From an uncultured Bacilli bacterium (GTDB taxonomy: Bacteria; Bacillota_I; Bacilli_A; RF39; UBA660): a stretch of 64,000 bases of DNA. How positions within the stretch are numbered: the stretch's first letter is position 1; every line of letters begins with the position of its first letter. The DNA lies in contig CALVRR010000002.1 in NCBI GenBank assembly GCA_944358705.1, positions 32,394 to 96,393 on the forward strand, read 5' to 3'. Positions 51,685-60,238 of this stretch are shown here, in pieces. Below the pieces are notes generated by a model, which saw only the letters and a list, made by a program, of their open reading frames with translations, had not been told where the DNA came from and made no database searches. Made by a program: the position numbers and the translations under genes.

Positions 51685-52107
51685 ATGGAGAATCATACTT
51701 TTATATTTGAGTACTTGGATGAAAATGATTTTAGAAAGAAAGAACGTTCTGTTCGTAAATATAATATGCTTGCTTATAAGAAATTAACCTTTTCTTATTA
51801 TCCTGAACTTCGTAAAGGTAATTTTTTAGGAAAAGAAGTTACTAGAAATGAAAAAGATCATACTGTTTCTTATGAATTAAAATTACCTACTGATGATTTA
51901 TTTGCGAAAGTTCATGGACAAATTATGTTACATTATACTGTTTATTTAGAAAAGCATATTATACTTTTAACAAATATTACTCCAGAAGGTATTTTGGATG
52001 AAGGTCATAGAGCAGAGTTGTCTACTTATAAGGGTGTTATGATTTCTAAAACAAATCCAGAAAAAGATATGTTTAAGATTAATTTATTAAATATGTTAGA
52101 AAAATAA
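51685..52107 (+). CDS. Small soluble orphan protein (140 aa)
   Basis: A 140-residue protein; GGGAGG precedes the ATG. It starts NHTFIFEYLDENDF, then a basic stretch (RKKERSVRKYNMLAYKKL), with alternating beta-like segments (VHGQIMLHYTVYL, IILLTNITPEGIL). No membrane segment, Cys cluster or known motif. It is expressed from its own consensus promoter with a ~60-nt leader and ends in a bidirectional terminator. Family not recognised. Confidence 0.75.
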   Translation: MENHTFIFEYLDENDFRKKERSVRKYNMLAYKKLTFSYYPELRKGNFLGKEVTRNEKDHTVSYELKLPTDDLFAKVHGQIMLHYTVYLEKHIILLTNITPEGILDEGHRAELSTYKGVMISKTNPEKDMFKINLLNMLEK

Positions 52108-52108
52108 A

Positions 52109-52140
52109 ACGATTAGAACTTAATTCTAACCGTTTTTTTA
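52109..52140. terminator. Bidirectional terminator between convergent genes
   Basis: Stem ACGATTAGAA (52109-52118) and TTCTAACCGT (52123-52132) with one mismatch, T-run after and A-run before. It serves the 51685 gene and the minus-strand SDR gene. Confidence 0.8.
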
Positions 52141-53112
52141 TAGTATTTCTGTTTCTTGGTCGTCTTTTTTTGTTTGATTTTCTTCTTTTTCTTTCTTTTC
52201 CTCTTTGGTTTCTTCTTTTAATGGTTCTAATTGTTTTGCTAATTGGTTTTGGATAAAACTTAAATTAAATAATTTGGAACCTACTTTCATATTCATTCGG
52301 TCTTTTTTTAGTTTTAGGGAAACCATGGCGTTTGTTCCAGCATCAACAATTAAAGGTAATCCTGTAATAAAACTTGCCATGTCGCTATTTAAAAATACAA
52401 GAGGGTAGGCCATTTCTTCTGGTTTTGCTAGTCGTTTTGCTGTTCCAGTTTCGGCAACTAAGGCATCCATTCCTCCAGCTTCTACTTCAAATTCTCTTTT
52501 CATTCCTGTATCTGTACTACCAGGAAGTAGAGCATTGACTCTTATTTTTTTTGGTCCTAATTCAATTGCAAGTTTTGCCATATAATAGTTCATTGCACGT
52601 TTTGATAAAGGGTAGGCCATCATACCAAGTGTATCTTCGTTTGCTTGTGTATGTAGAGCTTCTATCATTTCTTCCCAGGTATTGGCATTTGTAAATTTTT
52701 CAAATTCTTTATAATATTTGTCCCAGTATAGTCCACCAGTGGAAGTTACATATGCGATAGTTCCTCCATAAGACATTCTAGGTTTTAAATATTCTTCGGT
52801 AATATATTTATTAGCGATATAATTTACGGTAAATGTTTTATAATAATTGGTTTTTGCTCCTGATAGTCCAGCAATCCCAAAGAAGGAATCGATGTGTGTG
52901 GGGATTTGTTCAAAGGCATTATCAATCGATTCTTTGTTACTTAAATCTACTTCTATAAATTTTTTTGCTCCTTCGAGTTCAATTTTTGTAATATCTAGTG
53001 CATAAATTTCAGCTCCTAGTTCTATTAATAATTCGGCAGTTGCCTTTCCAATTCCAGATGCTGCTCCTGTTACTATGCAGACTTTATTTTTGTATCCAAA
53101 ATAATCTTTCAT
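52138..53112 (-). CDS. Short-chain dehydrogenase/reductase, 3-alpha-hydroxysteroid dehydrogenase-like
   Basis: A 324-aa NAD(P)-dependent oxidoreductase with a Rossmann motif TGAASGIG (residues 15-22), Asp56 in VDLSN, FGIAGLSG in place of NAG, Asn97, and the catalytic Ser124 (VTSTGG), Tyr167 and Lys171 (YPLSK). The Ser-to-Tyr distance is 43 residues instead of the usual 12-14. This long insert is known from Comamonas 3-alpha-hydroxysteroid dehydrogenase/carbonyl reductase. Substrate is unproven; steroid, bile acid or another carbonyl is possible. The C-terminal ~60 residues are an extra basic then Glu/Lys-rich tail. AGGAGGAG precedes the start. Single gene, convergent with the 51685 gene. Confidence 0.85.
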   Translation of the reverse strand: MKDYFGYKNKVCIVTGAASGIGKATAELLIELGAEIYALDITKIELEGAKKFIEVDLSNKESIDNAFEQIPTHIDSFFGIAGLSGAKTNYYKTFTVNYIANKYITEEYLKPRMSYGGTIAYVTSTGGLYWDKYYKEFEKFTNANTWEEMIEALHTQANEDTLGMMAYPLSKRAMNYYMAKLAIELGPKKIRVNALLPGSTDTGMKREFEVEAGGMDALVAETGTAKRLAKPEEMAYPLVFLNSDMASFITGLPLIVDAGTNAMVSLKLKKDRMNMKVGSKLFNLSFIQNQLAKQLEPLKEETKEEKKEKEENQTKKDDQETEIL

Positions 53113-53287
53113 TTTACTCCTCCTATTATTATTAGTGTATCATGTTTCTTTAGGTCTAGATTTTTCTTTTTTCTTTTTTTGACAATAAATTGACATTCTC
53201 TTTTTTTGTATAAAAACTTTCTTTTCCTTTACTAAATCTATTTCTTTTTTTATAATAAAAGTACGTATCATTTTAGGGGGAATATTT

Positions 53288-55432
53288 ATGGAAATGAATA
53301 ATAATAAAAATTATGCGGTATTGATGAAAAAACAAAAATTAGAGAATGATTTTTTCCTTTTTCTTCCTATCTCTTTGATTGATGGAGTCGTATCGAAAGA
53401 AGAGGAAAGTACTTGTTTTGTTACTGAGCAGGGGAAGTTTTTTACATTTAATGATTATAAACATATTTCTCAAAATGAGTATTGTGTTGGATATATTATT
53501 GATCAGGAAACATTGTTAGAAAAATATCCGGGTTTTTCTTTGGAGGATGCCAAAGATGATTTTTTTACTACAGTTCAAAATGCAACTTGTTTTGGTTTTT
53601 ATTTACCTAATTTAGGTAATATTGCGATTTTTCCTTTTGAGATTAAAGAGCTTGCTGATAGTTTAAGTTCTATTTCTATCGATAATCAAGTGAATACTAT
53701 TCAAGTTGATATTGATGGTGTGCGTGCTTTACCGTTAGATATGAATGGACTTCCATTATCTAGATTTGAATTAGAAGATGAGGATGTAGACGTTATTTCT
53801 GAAGATTCTTTACTTTCTGTTTTTAAGAAATTATCTAATATTGAAGATTATTATACTTTACATCAGACTATAGAAAAATTATATGATACCGAATTAAATG
53901 GAAATCTTAATGAAATTATTTCTTCTATTTCTTTTTTTCAGATGGCAGAGGATGCGGTTAAGGAGAGTTTTTCTTCTGTTTGTGTAAATGATTTGTTTAT
54001 CAAAAGTTGTAATAGCGTTTTAGCTAGTAATGATTTAAATGAGATTAAAGATATTTTGAAAAAGACAGAGGATGTTTTTTTTCATTTATCTTGCTTTTTT
54101 GAAAAGTATTCTTCTACTTTTGTTGAGGTGGGAGCGGCAGATAATTATGTTTGTCAATTGTTTTCTCAATATGATGCTTTCTTGACGAAGTCTACTATTC
54201 CAGAAATTCATCAGGATATTTCTGTTTTTAAAGAGAAAGAAATGAAAAATATGGAAGAAGTAGATGTTTGTCGTCAGAGAATTTTGCAATATCAAAAGCA
54301 AAGCGAAGTAGATATTATAGAAAGCGATATGGAAGATAAAAAATCTTCTGATATTTCTATGATTGATGTGAGAGATGCTAAACGATTTTTTGATGAGAGA
54401 ATCATTGGTCAAGAGGATGCGAAAATTGATGTTATTTCTACGGCTTATTCTAGGCAGGTTGCGAATAGTTCAGAGGAACATCATGCACAAAAAATTTGCT
54501 TATTGATTGGTCCTACGGGTAGTGGTAAAACTTTACTTACTCAGACATTAGCCGAATATTTAGATGTGCCATCTGTGATTGTCGATACTACTCAACTTAC
54601 TGCGGCAGGGTATGTTGGTGATAATGTAACGGATTCTTTACTACAACTTATTATTAAAGCGAACGGGGATGTGGAAAAGGCTGAGCGTGGAATTGTCGTT
54701 TTTGATGAAATTGATAAAAAAGGTTCGTCAAGTAATTCTGATATTTCTGGTAAAGGTGCTTTAAATGGATTGTTGCCTTATTTTCAAGGCTCTACGTATC
54801 AATTGGTGGTAAATAAAAAGCCAGTTTCTTTTCATACGGATAAACTAACTATTTATGCTACTGGTTCTTTTGAGGGAGCTAAGAAAGAAAAGAGAAGTTC
54901 TGGGTATCATAATTCAGGGACAGGCTTTCTTTCTAAAAAGGAAGAGGTATCTGATTGCAAACTTACGAAGACGGATTTGGATAAGTATGGTGGTATTCCT
55001 AAAGAATTGCTTGGACGTATTTCGGTTGTTAGCCAACTTCATCCTCATACGAAGGAATCTATGCGTAAGGTATTGACGGATAGTATTTTAAGTCCTCTTC
55101 ATCAAGAGGCAGAAATTTTATCATCCGCGGGTGCCTTTTTAAGCTATGATGATGGCTTTTTGGATAGTGCAAGCACTCAGGCGCTGGATTTGGGTTTTGG
55201 TGCTAGATCTTTAAATGATATTGTTGATAATTCTGTGAAATTGGGAAGATGGGAAATTTTAAATTATCCAGATTTGTATTCTGGTATCCATTTAACAAAG
55301 GATACGGTTATGGATAACCGTCAATGTTATCTTTTGGACTATGAAGGTAATCGCTTTTTATTAGCAGATATTTTAGATGCGAAGGAGAAAACTTCTTTAA
55401 TACCAGTTCCAAAAATGAAAATTCGTAGATAA
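53288..55432 (+). CDS. ClpX-like AAA+ ATPase with a novel N-terminal region
   Basis: A 714-aa protein. From about residue 365 it is a ClpX-type unfoldase: DAKRFFDERIIGQEDAKIDV, Walker A GPTGSGKT (408-415), pore loop AAGYVGD, Walker B VVFDEIDK (Asp473, Glu474), sensor 1 region KLTIYATGSFEGA, arginine-finger PKELLGRISVV and sensor 2 GARSLNDIV. The ClpP-docking IGF tripeptide of ClpX aligns with TGF here. The N-terminal ~360 residues replace the zinc-binding domain with an unrelated sequence without a C4 zinc motif. It is a second, specialised unfoldase rather than housekeeping ClpX. Followed by two orphans on the same strand. Confidence 0.85.
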   Translation: MEMNNNKNYAVLMKKQKLENDFFLFLPISLIDGVVSKEEESTCFVTEQGKFFTFNDYKHISQNEYCVGYIIDQETLLEKYPGFSLEDAKDDFFTTVQNATCFGFYLPNLGNIAIFPFEIKELADSLSSISIDNQVNTIQVDIDGVRALPLDMNGLPLSRFELEDEDVDVISEDSLLSVFKKLSNIEDYYTLHQTIEKLYDTELNGNLNEIISSISFFQMAEDAVKESFSSVCVNDLFIKSCNSVLASNDLNEIKDILKKTEDVFFHLSCFFEKYSSTFVEVGAADNYVCQLFSQYDAFLTKSTIPEIHQDISVFKEKEMKNMEEVDVCRQRILQYQKQSEVDIIESDMEDKKSSDISMIDVRDAKRFFDERIIGQEDAKIDVISTAYSRQVANSSEEHHAQKICLLIGPTGSGKTLLTQTLAEYLDVPSVIVDTTQLTAAGYVGDNVTDSLLQLIIKANGDVEKAERGIVVFDEIDKKGSSSNSDISGKGALNGLLPYFQGSTYQLVVNKKPVSFHTDKLTIYATGSFEGAKKEKRSSGYHNSGTGFLSKKEEVSDCKLTKTDLDKYGGIPKELLGRISVVSQLHPHTKESMRKVLTDSILSPLHQEAEILSSAGAFLSYDDGFLDSASTQALDLGFGARSLNDIVDNSVKLGRWEILNYPDLYSGIHLTKDTVMDNRQCYLLDYEGNRFLLADILDAKEKTSLIPVPKMKIRR

Positions 55433-55469
55433 AAAATGTATTAATATACTATATTGAAAGAGGTGTCTT

Positions 55470-56093
55470 ATGGAACAGAAAAAAGAGAGTAATTATGTAT
55501 TTGATGAATGTAAAGATTGGTTTTGTAAATATCAAGAAGCCTATCAAAAGTTAGGTGATATTTGTTCTAGCAAAGAGGGAAAGCAATTATCTCTTTGCTT
55601 GGACTCCACTATAAAGTGTCTTTCAGATTCGGATCATCCCATGCGATATATTTTTTCTTTAGATTTACATTCTCCAAGGGATGACATTTTTATTGAAGGA
55701 CCTAGTATTTCTATTGCAGAAGAAAATAAAGCTTCTATTCAGTATTTAACGGCTGTTATGACGGAACATTATTTAAGTGTACAGCCTAATATATCTATTC
55801 GGTTAAAGGATTTCCGTGGTTATTTAGTAAATTCTAACGATTCTACTTATGGTGTTACTAAAACAAGATTTATTGCTTCTGATATTATGAAAAAGCCAGA
55901 TTTATCTTCTGTTGTTTTGGGGATGATTTCTAATTATCTTTTAGAATTTCCAAACGAACCTGAGATTCATAGTTATTATGCTCATGCGGAAGTAGAAAAG
56001 GGAAGACAAGATTGTACGTTTATTCGTTCCGTTGATACGAGTGATCTTTCTTTTCAAAAAGTTTTACAATTAAGTTCATCTTTTCAAAAATAA
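55470..56093 (+). CDS. Orphan protein adjacent to the ClpX-like ATPase (207 aa)
   Basis: A soluble protein with AGAGGTG before the ATG. Cys-rich for its size, with Cys in DECKDWFCKY, DICSS and LCLDSTIKCLS within the first 55 residues. The rest is a mixed alpha/beta domain (YIFSLDLHSPRDDIFIEGPS). No catalytic motif or signal peptide. It starts 37 nt after the ClpX-like gene and 39 nt before the next orphan, so the three probably form one transcript; an adaptor or substrate of the ATPase is possible (inference from position only). Confidence 0.7.
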   Translation: MEQKKESNYVFDECKDWFCKYQEAYQKLGDICSSKEGKQLSLCLDSTIKCLSDSDHPMRYIFSLDLHSPRDDIFIEGPSISIAEENKASIQYLTAVMTEHYLSVQPNISIRLKDFRGYLVNSNDSTYGVTKTRFIASDIMKKPDLSSVVLGMISNYLLEFPNEPEIHSYYAHAEVEKGRQDCTFIRSVDTSDLSFQKVLQLSSSFQK

Positions 56094-56132
56094 TTTTATG
56101 ATGTCAGATATTTTGAAGTAGGGAGGGTATTT

Positions 56133-56993
56133 ATGGCTAGGAAGAAATTTCAATATAAATTGGTTGGTTCTATCTATTATCCATATGCTACTAGTTCGTT
56201 TCAAGAGGAAGAGTTTATTACTATTCCAGGGTGTTCTTTCGAACAGTTAGAGGATATTGATTCTTTTACTATGAGCTTTTATCGGAGTGAGTTTTCACAA
56301 CACTTACCATCTTGTTATCAAGAAAAAAATCATTTTTCTATTCGTGTTTTTAATAATTATCAGAATTCTTCTTATTTTATTAAAACTATTTTTAAAGATG
56401 ACTTACATGGAGAAGATTTTCCTTCCTTGATTTCAGAAATTCAGCAAAAAACGGTGTTGGTGGAGGAGAAGTATAAGACTTTGTCTTTGTTACCTCAGAA
56501 TGATCTTGTTTATAAATATTGGAAAAAAATAGAGAATGCTTTAGAAAATAGAGAGGTTGATAAACTAGGACAATATTTTTCTGAAAATAGTTCTTATTAT
56601 CATAAATTAGTAAGATATTTAAGTAGTGGTTATGATGAAGGCGCAGGGTTTCGTGCTTTGGAAGCGTTGAAGTTAGAGTTTCGCAATTATCCTATTTTTA
56701 GAAAGTTTTTTGTTTTTGAAAACAGTTCTTCCTATTCGGATGGTCATTTTCCAAAACCAAAAGTTTCTTCTAATTTGTGTTCTACTCCCCCTATGGCAGA
56801 GTTTCCTATTTCTGATTTGGAATACCTTGATTGTCTTACTCATAACTTTAATACTCAAGGAGCAAAAGAAGAGTTTTTAACATCCGAGGAATATTCTTTG
56901 TGTAATCCTGGTTGTTGTGATCTAGGTCCTCAATATGTTCGTAAAAGTAAACCTTCTAGAAAAATATTAAGAAATTCTCACGAGGAAAATTAA
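56133..56993 (+). CDS. Orphan protein in the ClpX-like operon (286 aa)
   Basis: A soluble protein, GGGAGGG before the ATG. It starts KFQYKLVGSIYYPYATSSF. Tyr, Phe and Ser are frequent, with a charged helical middle (KYWKKIENALENREVDKLGQ). The C-terminal part has a Cys pair in NPGCCDLGPQY followed by a basic end (RKSKPSRKILRNSHEEN). Family not recognised. Third gene of the probable operon with the ClpX-like ATPase. Confidence 0.7.
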   Translation: MARKKFQYKLVGSIYYPYATSSFQEEEFITIPGCSFEQLEDIDSFTMSFYRSEFSQHLPSCYQEKNHFSIRVFNNYQNSSYFIKTIFKDDLHGEDFPSLISEIQQKTVLVEEKYKTLSLLPQNDLVYKYWKKIENALENREVDKLGQYFSENSSYYHKLVRYLSSGYDEGAGFRALEALKLEFRNYPIFRKFFVFENSSSYSDGHFPKPKVSSNLCSTPPMAEFPISDLEYLDCLTHNFNTQGAKEEFLTSEEYSLCNPGCCDLGPQYVRKSKPSRKILRNSHEEN

Positions 56994-57002
56994 TATTTTC
57001 TA

Positions 57003-57031
57003 TTGTCAAAAACAATACTTTGTGTTATTAT
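57003..57031 (+). promoter_or_regulatory. Promoter of the tRNA-Glu gene
   Basis: TTGTCA (57003-57008), 17-nt spacer and TATTAT (57026-57031), ending 27 nt before the tRNA. Confidence 0.6.
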
Positions 57032-57058
57032 TAAATGGTCATTGAGTTGACCTTATTT

Positions 57059-57135
57059 GCCCTGTTGGTGAAGTGGTTTAACACGCTGCCCTCTCAAGGC
57101 AGTATACACGGGTTCGAACCCCGTACAGGGTACCA
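57059..57135 (+). tRNA. tRNA-Glu (anticodon CUC)
   Basis: A full cloverleaf with encoded CCA. The acceptor arms are GCCCTGT and ACAGGGT (position 1-72 is a G-U pair). The anticodon stem CTGCC/GGCAG encloses loop CTCTCAA, giving anticodon CUC at positions 34-36. The T-arm GGGTTCGAACCC is perfect. The sequence aligns closely with Bacillus tRNA-Glu apart from the anticodon. It reads GAG, so another tRNA-Glu (UUC) for GAA must exist elsewhere. Confidence 0.95.
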
Positions 57136-57171
57136 TTTGTAATTTATTCGATTATTAAATCGAGTTTTAGG

Positions 57172-57200
57172 AATCAATCTTTCTTGGATTGATTTTTTTT
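57172..57200 (+). terminator. Intrinsic terminator after tRNA-Glu
   Basis: Stem AATCAATC (57172-57179) and GATTGATT (57187-57194), 7-nt loop, T-run. Confidence 0.85.
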
Positions 57201-57286
57201 GTTTATATGTTATTATCATAGTATGGATATGTTTTTTTATAGTTTTCGAAGAATTATTTTATCTAATTATTTTAGAAGGTGAGTAT

Positions 57287-57925
57287 ATGGTTCAAAATAA
57301 AGAATTTGACAATTGTTATAATAAGGTTCAAAAATGTTTGATAAAAATAATAATGAAGACCATTGTAATTAATATAATTGCAATTATAGTTTACTATCTT
57401 ATACCAATGATTCAAGATATTTTAATTGTGTTTATTGTATTTTTGAATATCGTAAATATAACCAGGGGTATAAAAGATTCTTTTCAATCTTATTATAATC
57501 TAAAAAAAATTAAAAAATATCTAATAAAGAATAATCTGTTAGAACAAATCAAAAAGATAGAATTTTGGAATAATAAAGACACATTGTTTACTAATCAATG
57601 GATTATTACAGTTCAAAAAAGAACAATAATTTATTTTGGATATAATTTTATACAAAAAATAAAAACACACGAGCGACATTATAACTACTTTGGATACACA
57701 TATGATAAAGACAAATACGGAATAAAAAACTTTATTGAGATAACTATATCTACCAAAGATATATATAATATATTAATAGACAATTACATTAAAGGAGAAC
57801 AACTTTCTAATTGGAAATCCTATATAAGCAAAATAGAAAACTTAATTTGCCAAAAAAACAAAAAAGTAATTAAAGAAAAAACTCAAATCCATTCTATCGA
57901 GGAAGAAATATTACATTTTTGGTAA
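57287..57925 (+). CDS. AT-rich two-helix membrane protein, probable foreign gene
   Basis: A 212-aa protein, AAGGTGAG before the ATG. Two hydrophobic segments occur in the N-terminal third (TIVINIIAIIVYYLIPMI and ILIVFIVFLNIVNITRG). The rest is a basic soluble part rich in Lys, Ile, Asn and Tyr. Codons ATA, AAA and AAT dominate far more than in the neighbouring genes, which use GTT/GAA/TCT patterns. The gene follows the tRNA-Glu and its terminator, a classic integration site, which suggests acquisition by transfer; no integrase or att repeat is visible. Family not recognised. Confidence 0.65.
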   Translation: MVQNKEFDNCYNKVQKCLIKIIMKTIVINIIAIIVYYLIPMIQDILIVFIVFLNIVNITRGIKDSFQSYYNLKKIKKYLIKNNLLEQIKKIEFWNNKDTLFTNQWIITVQKRTIIYFGYNFIQKIKTHERHYNYFGYTYDKDKYGIKNFIEITISTKDIYNILIDNYIKGEQLSNWKSYISKIENLICQKNKKVIKEKTQIHSIEEEILHFW

Positions 57926-57984
57926 TTAATAAACTGATTTTTGTTATTATTTATGGTGCACTATATTTTAATTGAGGTGTTTGT

Positions 57985-58473
57985 ATGGAAAAAGAAGATT
58001 TTTTAATTCGTATTTTAAATAGTAGAGGGGTTTCGTTACGTAAGGCTTCGAATCGGGAAATTGTTTATCAACCAGATAAAATTATCGTAGAAAAGTTTTC
58101 TAGTGTACATAAGGGGGATATTACGGTTGATTCTGTATTTATTTCTTTGCAACACCAAAGGTTGTGTATCAGTCATTTTTCTAAAGAACATACCTCTTTT
58201 CCTTTGGATGATGAATTTTGTTTTGAAGATGGAGAAAATTTTCAAATTACAAAAAAGGTTATAGAAACTTATCAGGTGCAGTCGAATCAATTGCATTATG
58301 TTCGAAGAGAAGAAGCGGATGTTTCGAATGATACTTTTCATAAGTATTTTGAAAATTCTCATCAGGAAGTGTATCCAGTATCTGAAGGCTTTACTATTTT
58401 GGATGGGATTGATGCTTTTGTTATTGGGAAAGGTATTCATACATTTAAAAAAGTTTTGGGTACGAAGAAGTAA
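57985..58473 (+). CDS. Small soluble orphan protein (162 aa)
   Basis: A 162-residue soluble protein with TTGAGGTG before the ATG. It starts EKEDFLIRILNSRGVSLRKA and is rich in beta-like segments (DSVFISLQHQRLCISHF), ending FVIGKGIHTFKKVLG. No signal, membrane segment or known motif. Its base composition returns to that of the older genes, unlike the preceding AT-rich gene. Function unknown. Confidence 0.68.
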   Translation: MEKEDFLIRILNSRGVSLRKASNREIVYQPDKIIVEKFSSVHKGDITVDSVFISLQHQRLCISHFSKEHTSFPLDDEFCFEDGENFQITKKVIETYQVQSNQLHYVRREEADVSNDTFHKYFENSHQEVYPVSEGFTILDGIDAFVIGKGIHTFKKVLGTKK

Positions 58474-58518
58474 GAAGTTATTGCTGTTTATAATGATTTC
58501 TTTTTATTTTTCCTATTC

Positions 58519-58547
58519 TTGACATCTATTCTTTTTCATATTATAGT
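58519..58547 (+). promoter_or_regulatory. Sigma-A promoter for the corA operon
   Basis: TTGACA (58519-58524), 17-nt spacer and TATAGT (58542-58547), 31 nt before the corA start. Confidence 0.7.
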
Positions 58548-58578
58548 TTCTATATAAGATAGAGTAAGAAGGTGTTAT

Positions 58579-59523
58579 ATGTTAAAGATATATAAAAATG
58601 ATATGGATAATCCAAAAGTTACTGTTTGTAAAGAAATGGAAGATAATACTTGGATTCGTTTGATTAATCCTACGGAGCAAGAGATAAAAATGGTATCTTC
58701 TAAATTAAATATTCCCAGTAGCTTGATTTCTCAGGTGTTGGTTGAAAAAGAACTTCCTCGAATTAAACAAGTAGATGGTGCTACCTTGGTTGTATTGGAT
58801 GTTCCATATATGAAAGATAAAACCATTAAAAACAAATATATTACTTATCCGTTGGGTATTATTATTTGTGATAGTTTACATATTGTTACAGTATCTCTTA
58901 AGGAACATGAGTTTATGCAAGAATTTGCTAATGGAGAAGTGGATACTTTTTTTACGTATAAGAAAAATCGTTTTTTGATTCAAATTTCTTTAAAGTCTTC
59001 TGAGTATTATTTAAATACTCTTGGTTTAATTGATGAAGATATTCAAAAAATGGAAAAAAATACATATTATTCTACTAGTAACCGAGTGTTAATTAATTTT
59101 TTAAATATGCAGAAAACATTAGTTTATTTTCTTACTTCTTTACACGCCAATAGTTTGGTTTTGGAGCGATTACATAGTGAAGAGGTTTTTAAGATGTATG
59201 AGGAAGATAAAATTTTACTTGGTGATGCTATTATAGAAAATAAGCAGTGTATTGAAGCATCTACAATTTATCGTGATATTTTAGATTCTACTATGGATAC
59301 TTATGGGTCTATTATTTCTAATAATTTAAATGTAATTATGAAGTTTTTGGCAGGAATTACGATTGTTTTTTCTATTCCTACTATGATATCTTCTTTTTTA
59401 GGAATGAATGTTCCACTGGGGGTCCTTGGAGAAAGTGAATTTTCATTTTTAATTGTTTGTATTTTTTCATTTTTAATTTCTTTCTTTATTGCTTGTTGGT
59501 TGAAGAAGAAAAATATGTTATAA
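58579..59523 (+). CDS. corA: CorA-family divalent metal ion transporter
   Basis: A 314-aa inner-membrane Mg2+/Co2+ channel. The cytoplasmic domain is followed by a long helix and two C-terminal membrane segments; the signature GMN (Gly275-Met276-Asn277) ends the first, in SSFLGMNVPLGVLG, and the second ends in the basic KKKNML tail. It begins a short operon with the DedA gene, 33 nt downstream. Confidence 0.92.
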   Translation: MLKIYKNDMDNPKVTVCKEMEDNTWIRLINPTEQEIKMVSSKLNIPSSLISQVLVEKELPRIKQVDGATLVVLDVPYMKDKTIKNKYITYPLGIIICDSLHIVTVSLKEHEFMQEFANGEVDTFFTYKKNRFLIQISLKSSEYYLNTLGLIDEDIQKMEKNTYYSTSNRVLINFLNMQKTLVYFLTSLHANSLVLERLHSEEVFKMYEEDKILLGDAIIENKQCIEASTIYRDILDSTMDTYGSIISNNLNVIMKFLAGITIVFSIPTMISSFLGMNVPLGVLGESEFSFLIVCIFSFLISFFIACWLKKKNML

Positions 59524-59556
59524 TGAATAGGAAAATTTTATTTTTTAGGAGGTTTT

Positions 59557-60177
59557 ATGGAAGAGTTTGTTATATCTATTATGAATCAGTTTGGTTATTT
59601 TGGAATCTTTTTTCTTATTTTTATAGAAAATATTTTTCCTCCCATACCATCTGAAGTTGTTTTATTATTTGGTGGATTTATGACTACTTATACAAAGCTA
59701 TACTTGCCAATTATGATTATTTTTTCCACTTTAGGTTCGGTGGTTGGAGCTATTGTTTTGTATTATGTAGGAAAGATATTAAATAAAGAACGTTTAAAAC
59801 GAATTGTTTCTGGGAAAGTTGGAAAGGTCTTAAGATTAAAGGCTAGTGATATTGAAAAAGCGGATCGTTGGTTTGATGCGAAAGGTAATAAAACAGTTTT
59901 TTTCTGTCGATTTATTCCTGTTGTTCGTAGTTTGATTTCTATTCCTGCTGGAATGAGTGAAATGGCTATGGGTAAGTTTTTACTTTATACTACCGTGGGT
60001 TCTTTTATTTGGAATACTGTTTTGCTTTTTCTAGGTAGTAAGGTAGGAGAAAATTGGAAAAAAATTGAAGGAATTATGAGTCAATATTCCCATATTATTT
60101 TAATTCTTTTAGTTCTTGGTTTTGTTGTTTTTGTTATTTATCATTTTTCGAAGAAGAATGGAAAGAAGAAAAGTTAG
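59557..60177 (+). CDS. DedA-family membrane protein
   Basis: A 206-aa inner-membrane protein of the DedA/SNARE-associated family, recently linked to flipping of undecaprenyl phosphate and other lipids across the membrane. Features are the re-entrant region ENIFPPIPSEVVLLFGGFM with the conserved Glu and Pro-Pro, and FCRFIPVVRSLISIPAGMSE with the conserved Arg and Gly. About four to five membrane segments. AGGAGG precedes the ATG. Its stop overlaps a terminator. Confidence 0.9.
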   Translation: MEEFVISIMNQFGYFGIFFLIFIENIFPPIPSEVVLLFGGFMTTYTKLYLPIMIIFSTLGSVVGAIVLYYVGKILNKERLKRIVSGKVGKVLRLKASDIEKADRWFDAKGNKTVFFCRFIPVVRSLISIPAGMSEMAMGKFLLYTTVGSFIWNTVLLFLGSKVGENWKKIEGIMSQYSHIILILLVLGFVVFVIYHFSKKNGKKKS

Positions 60178-60199
60178 AAGTATTTTGATACTTCTTTTT
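60176..60199 (+). terminator. Intrinsic terminator overlapping the dedA-like stop
   Basis: Perfect 8-bp stem AGAAGTAT (60176-60183) and ATACTTCT (60188-60195) with 4-nt loop and T-rich tail. The left arm begins inside the TAG stop. Confidence 0.8.
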
Positions 60200-60238
60200 C
60201 TTTTATGGTATAATAGTAATTATAATTATGGAGGCATT

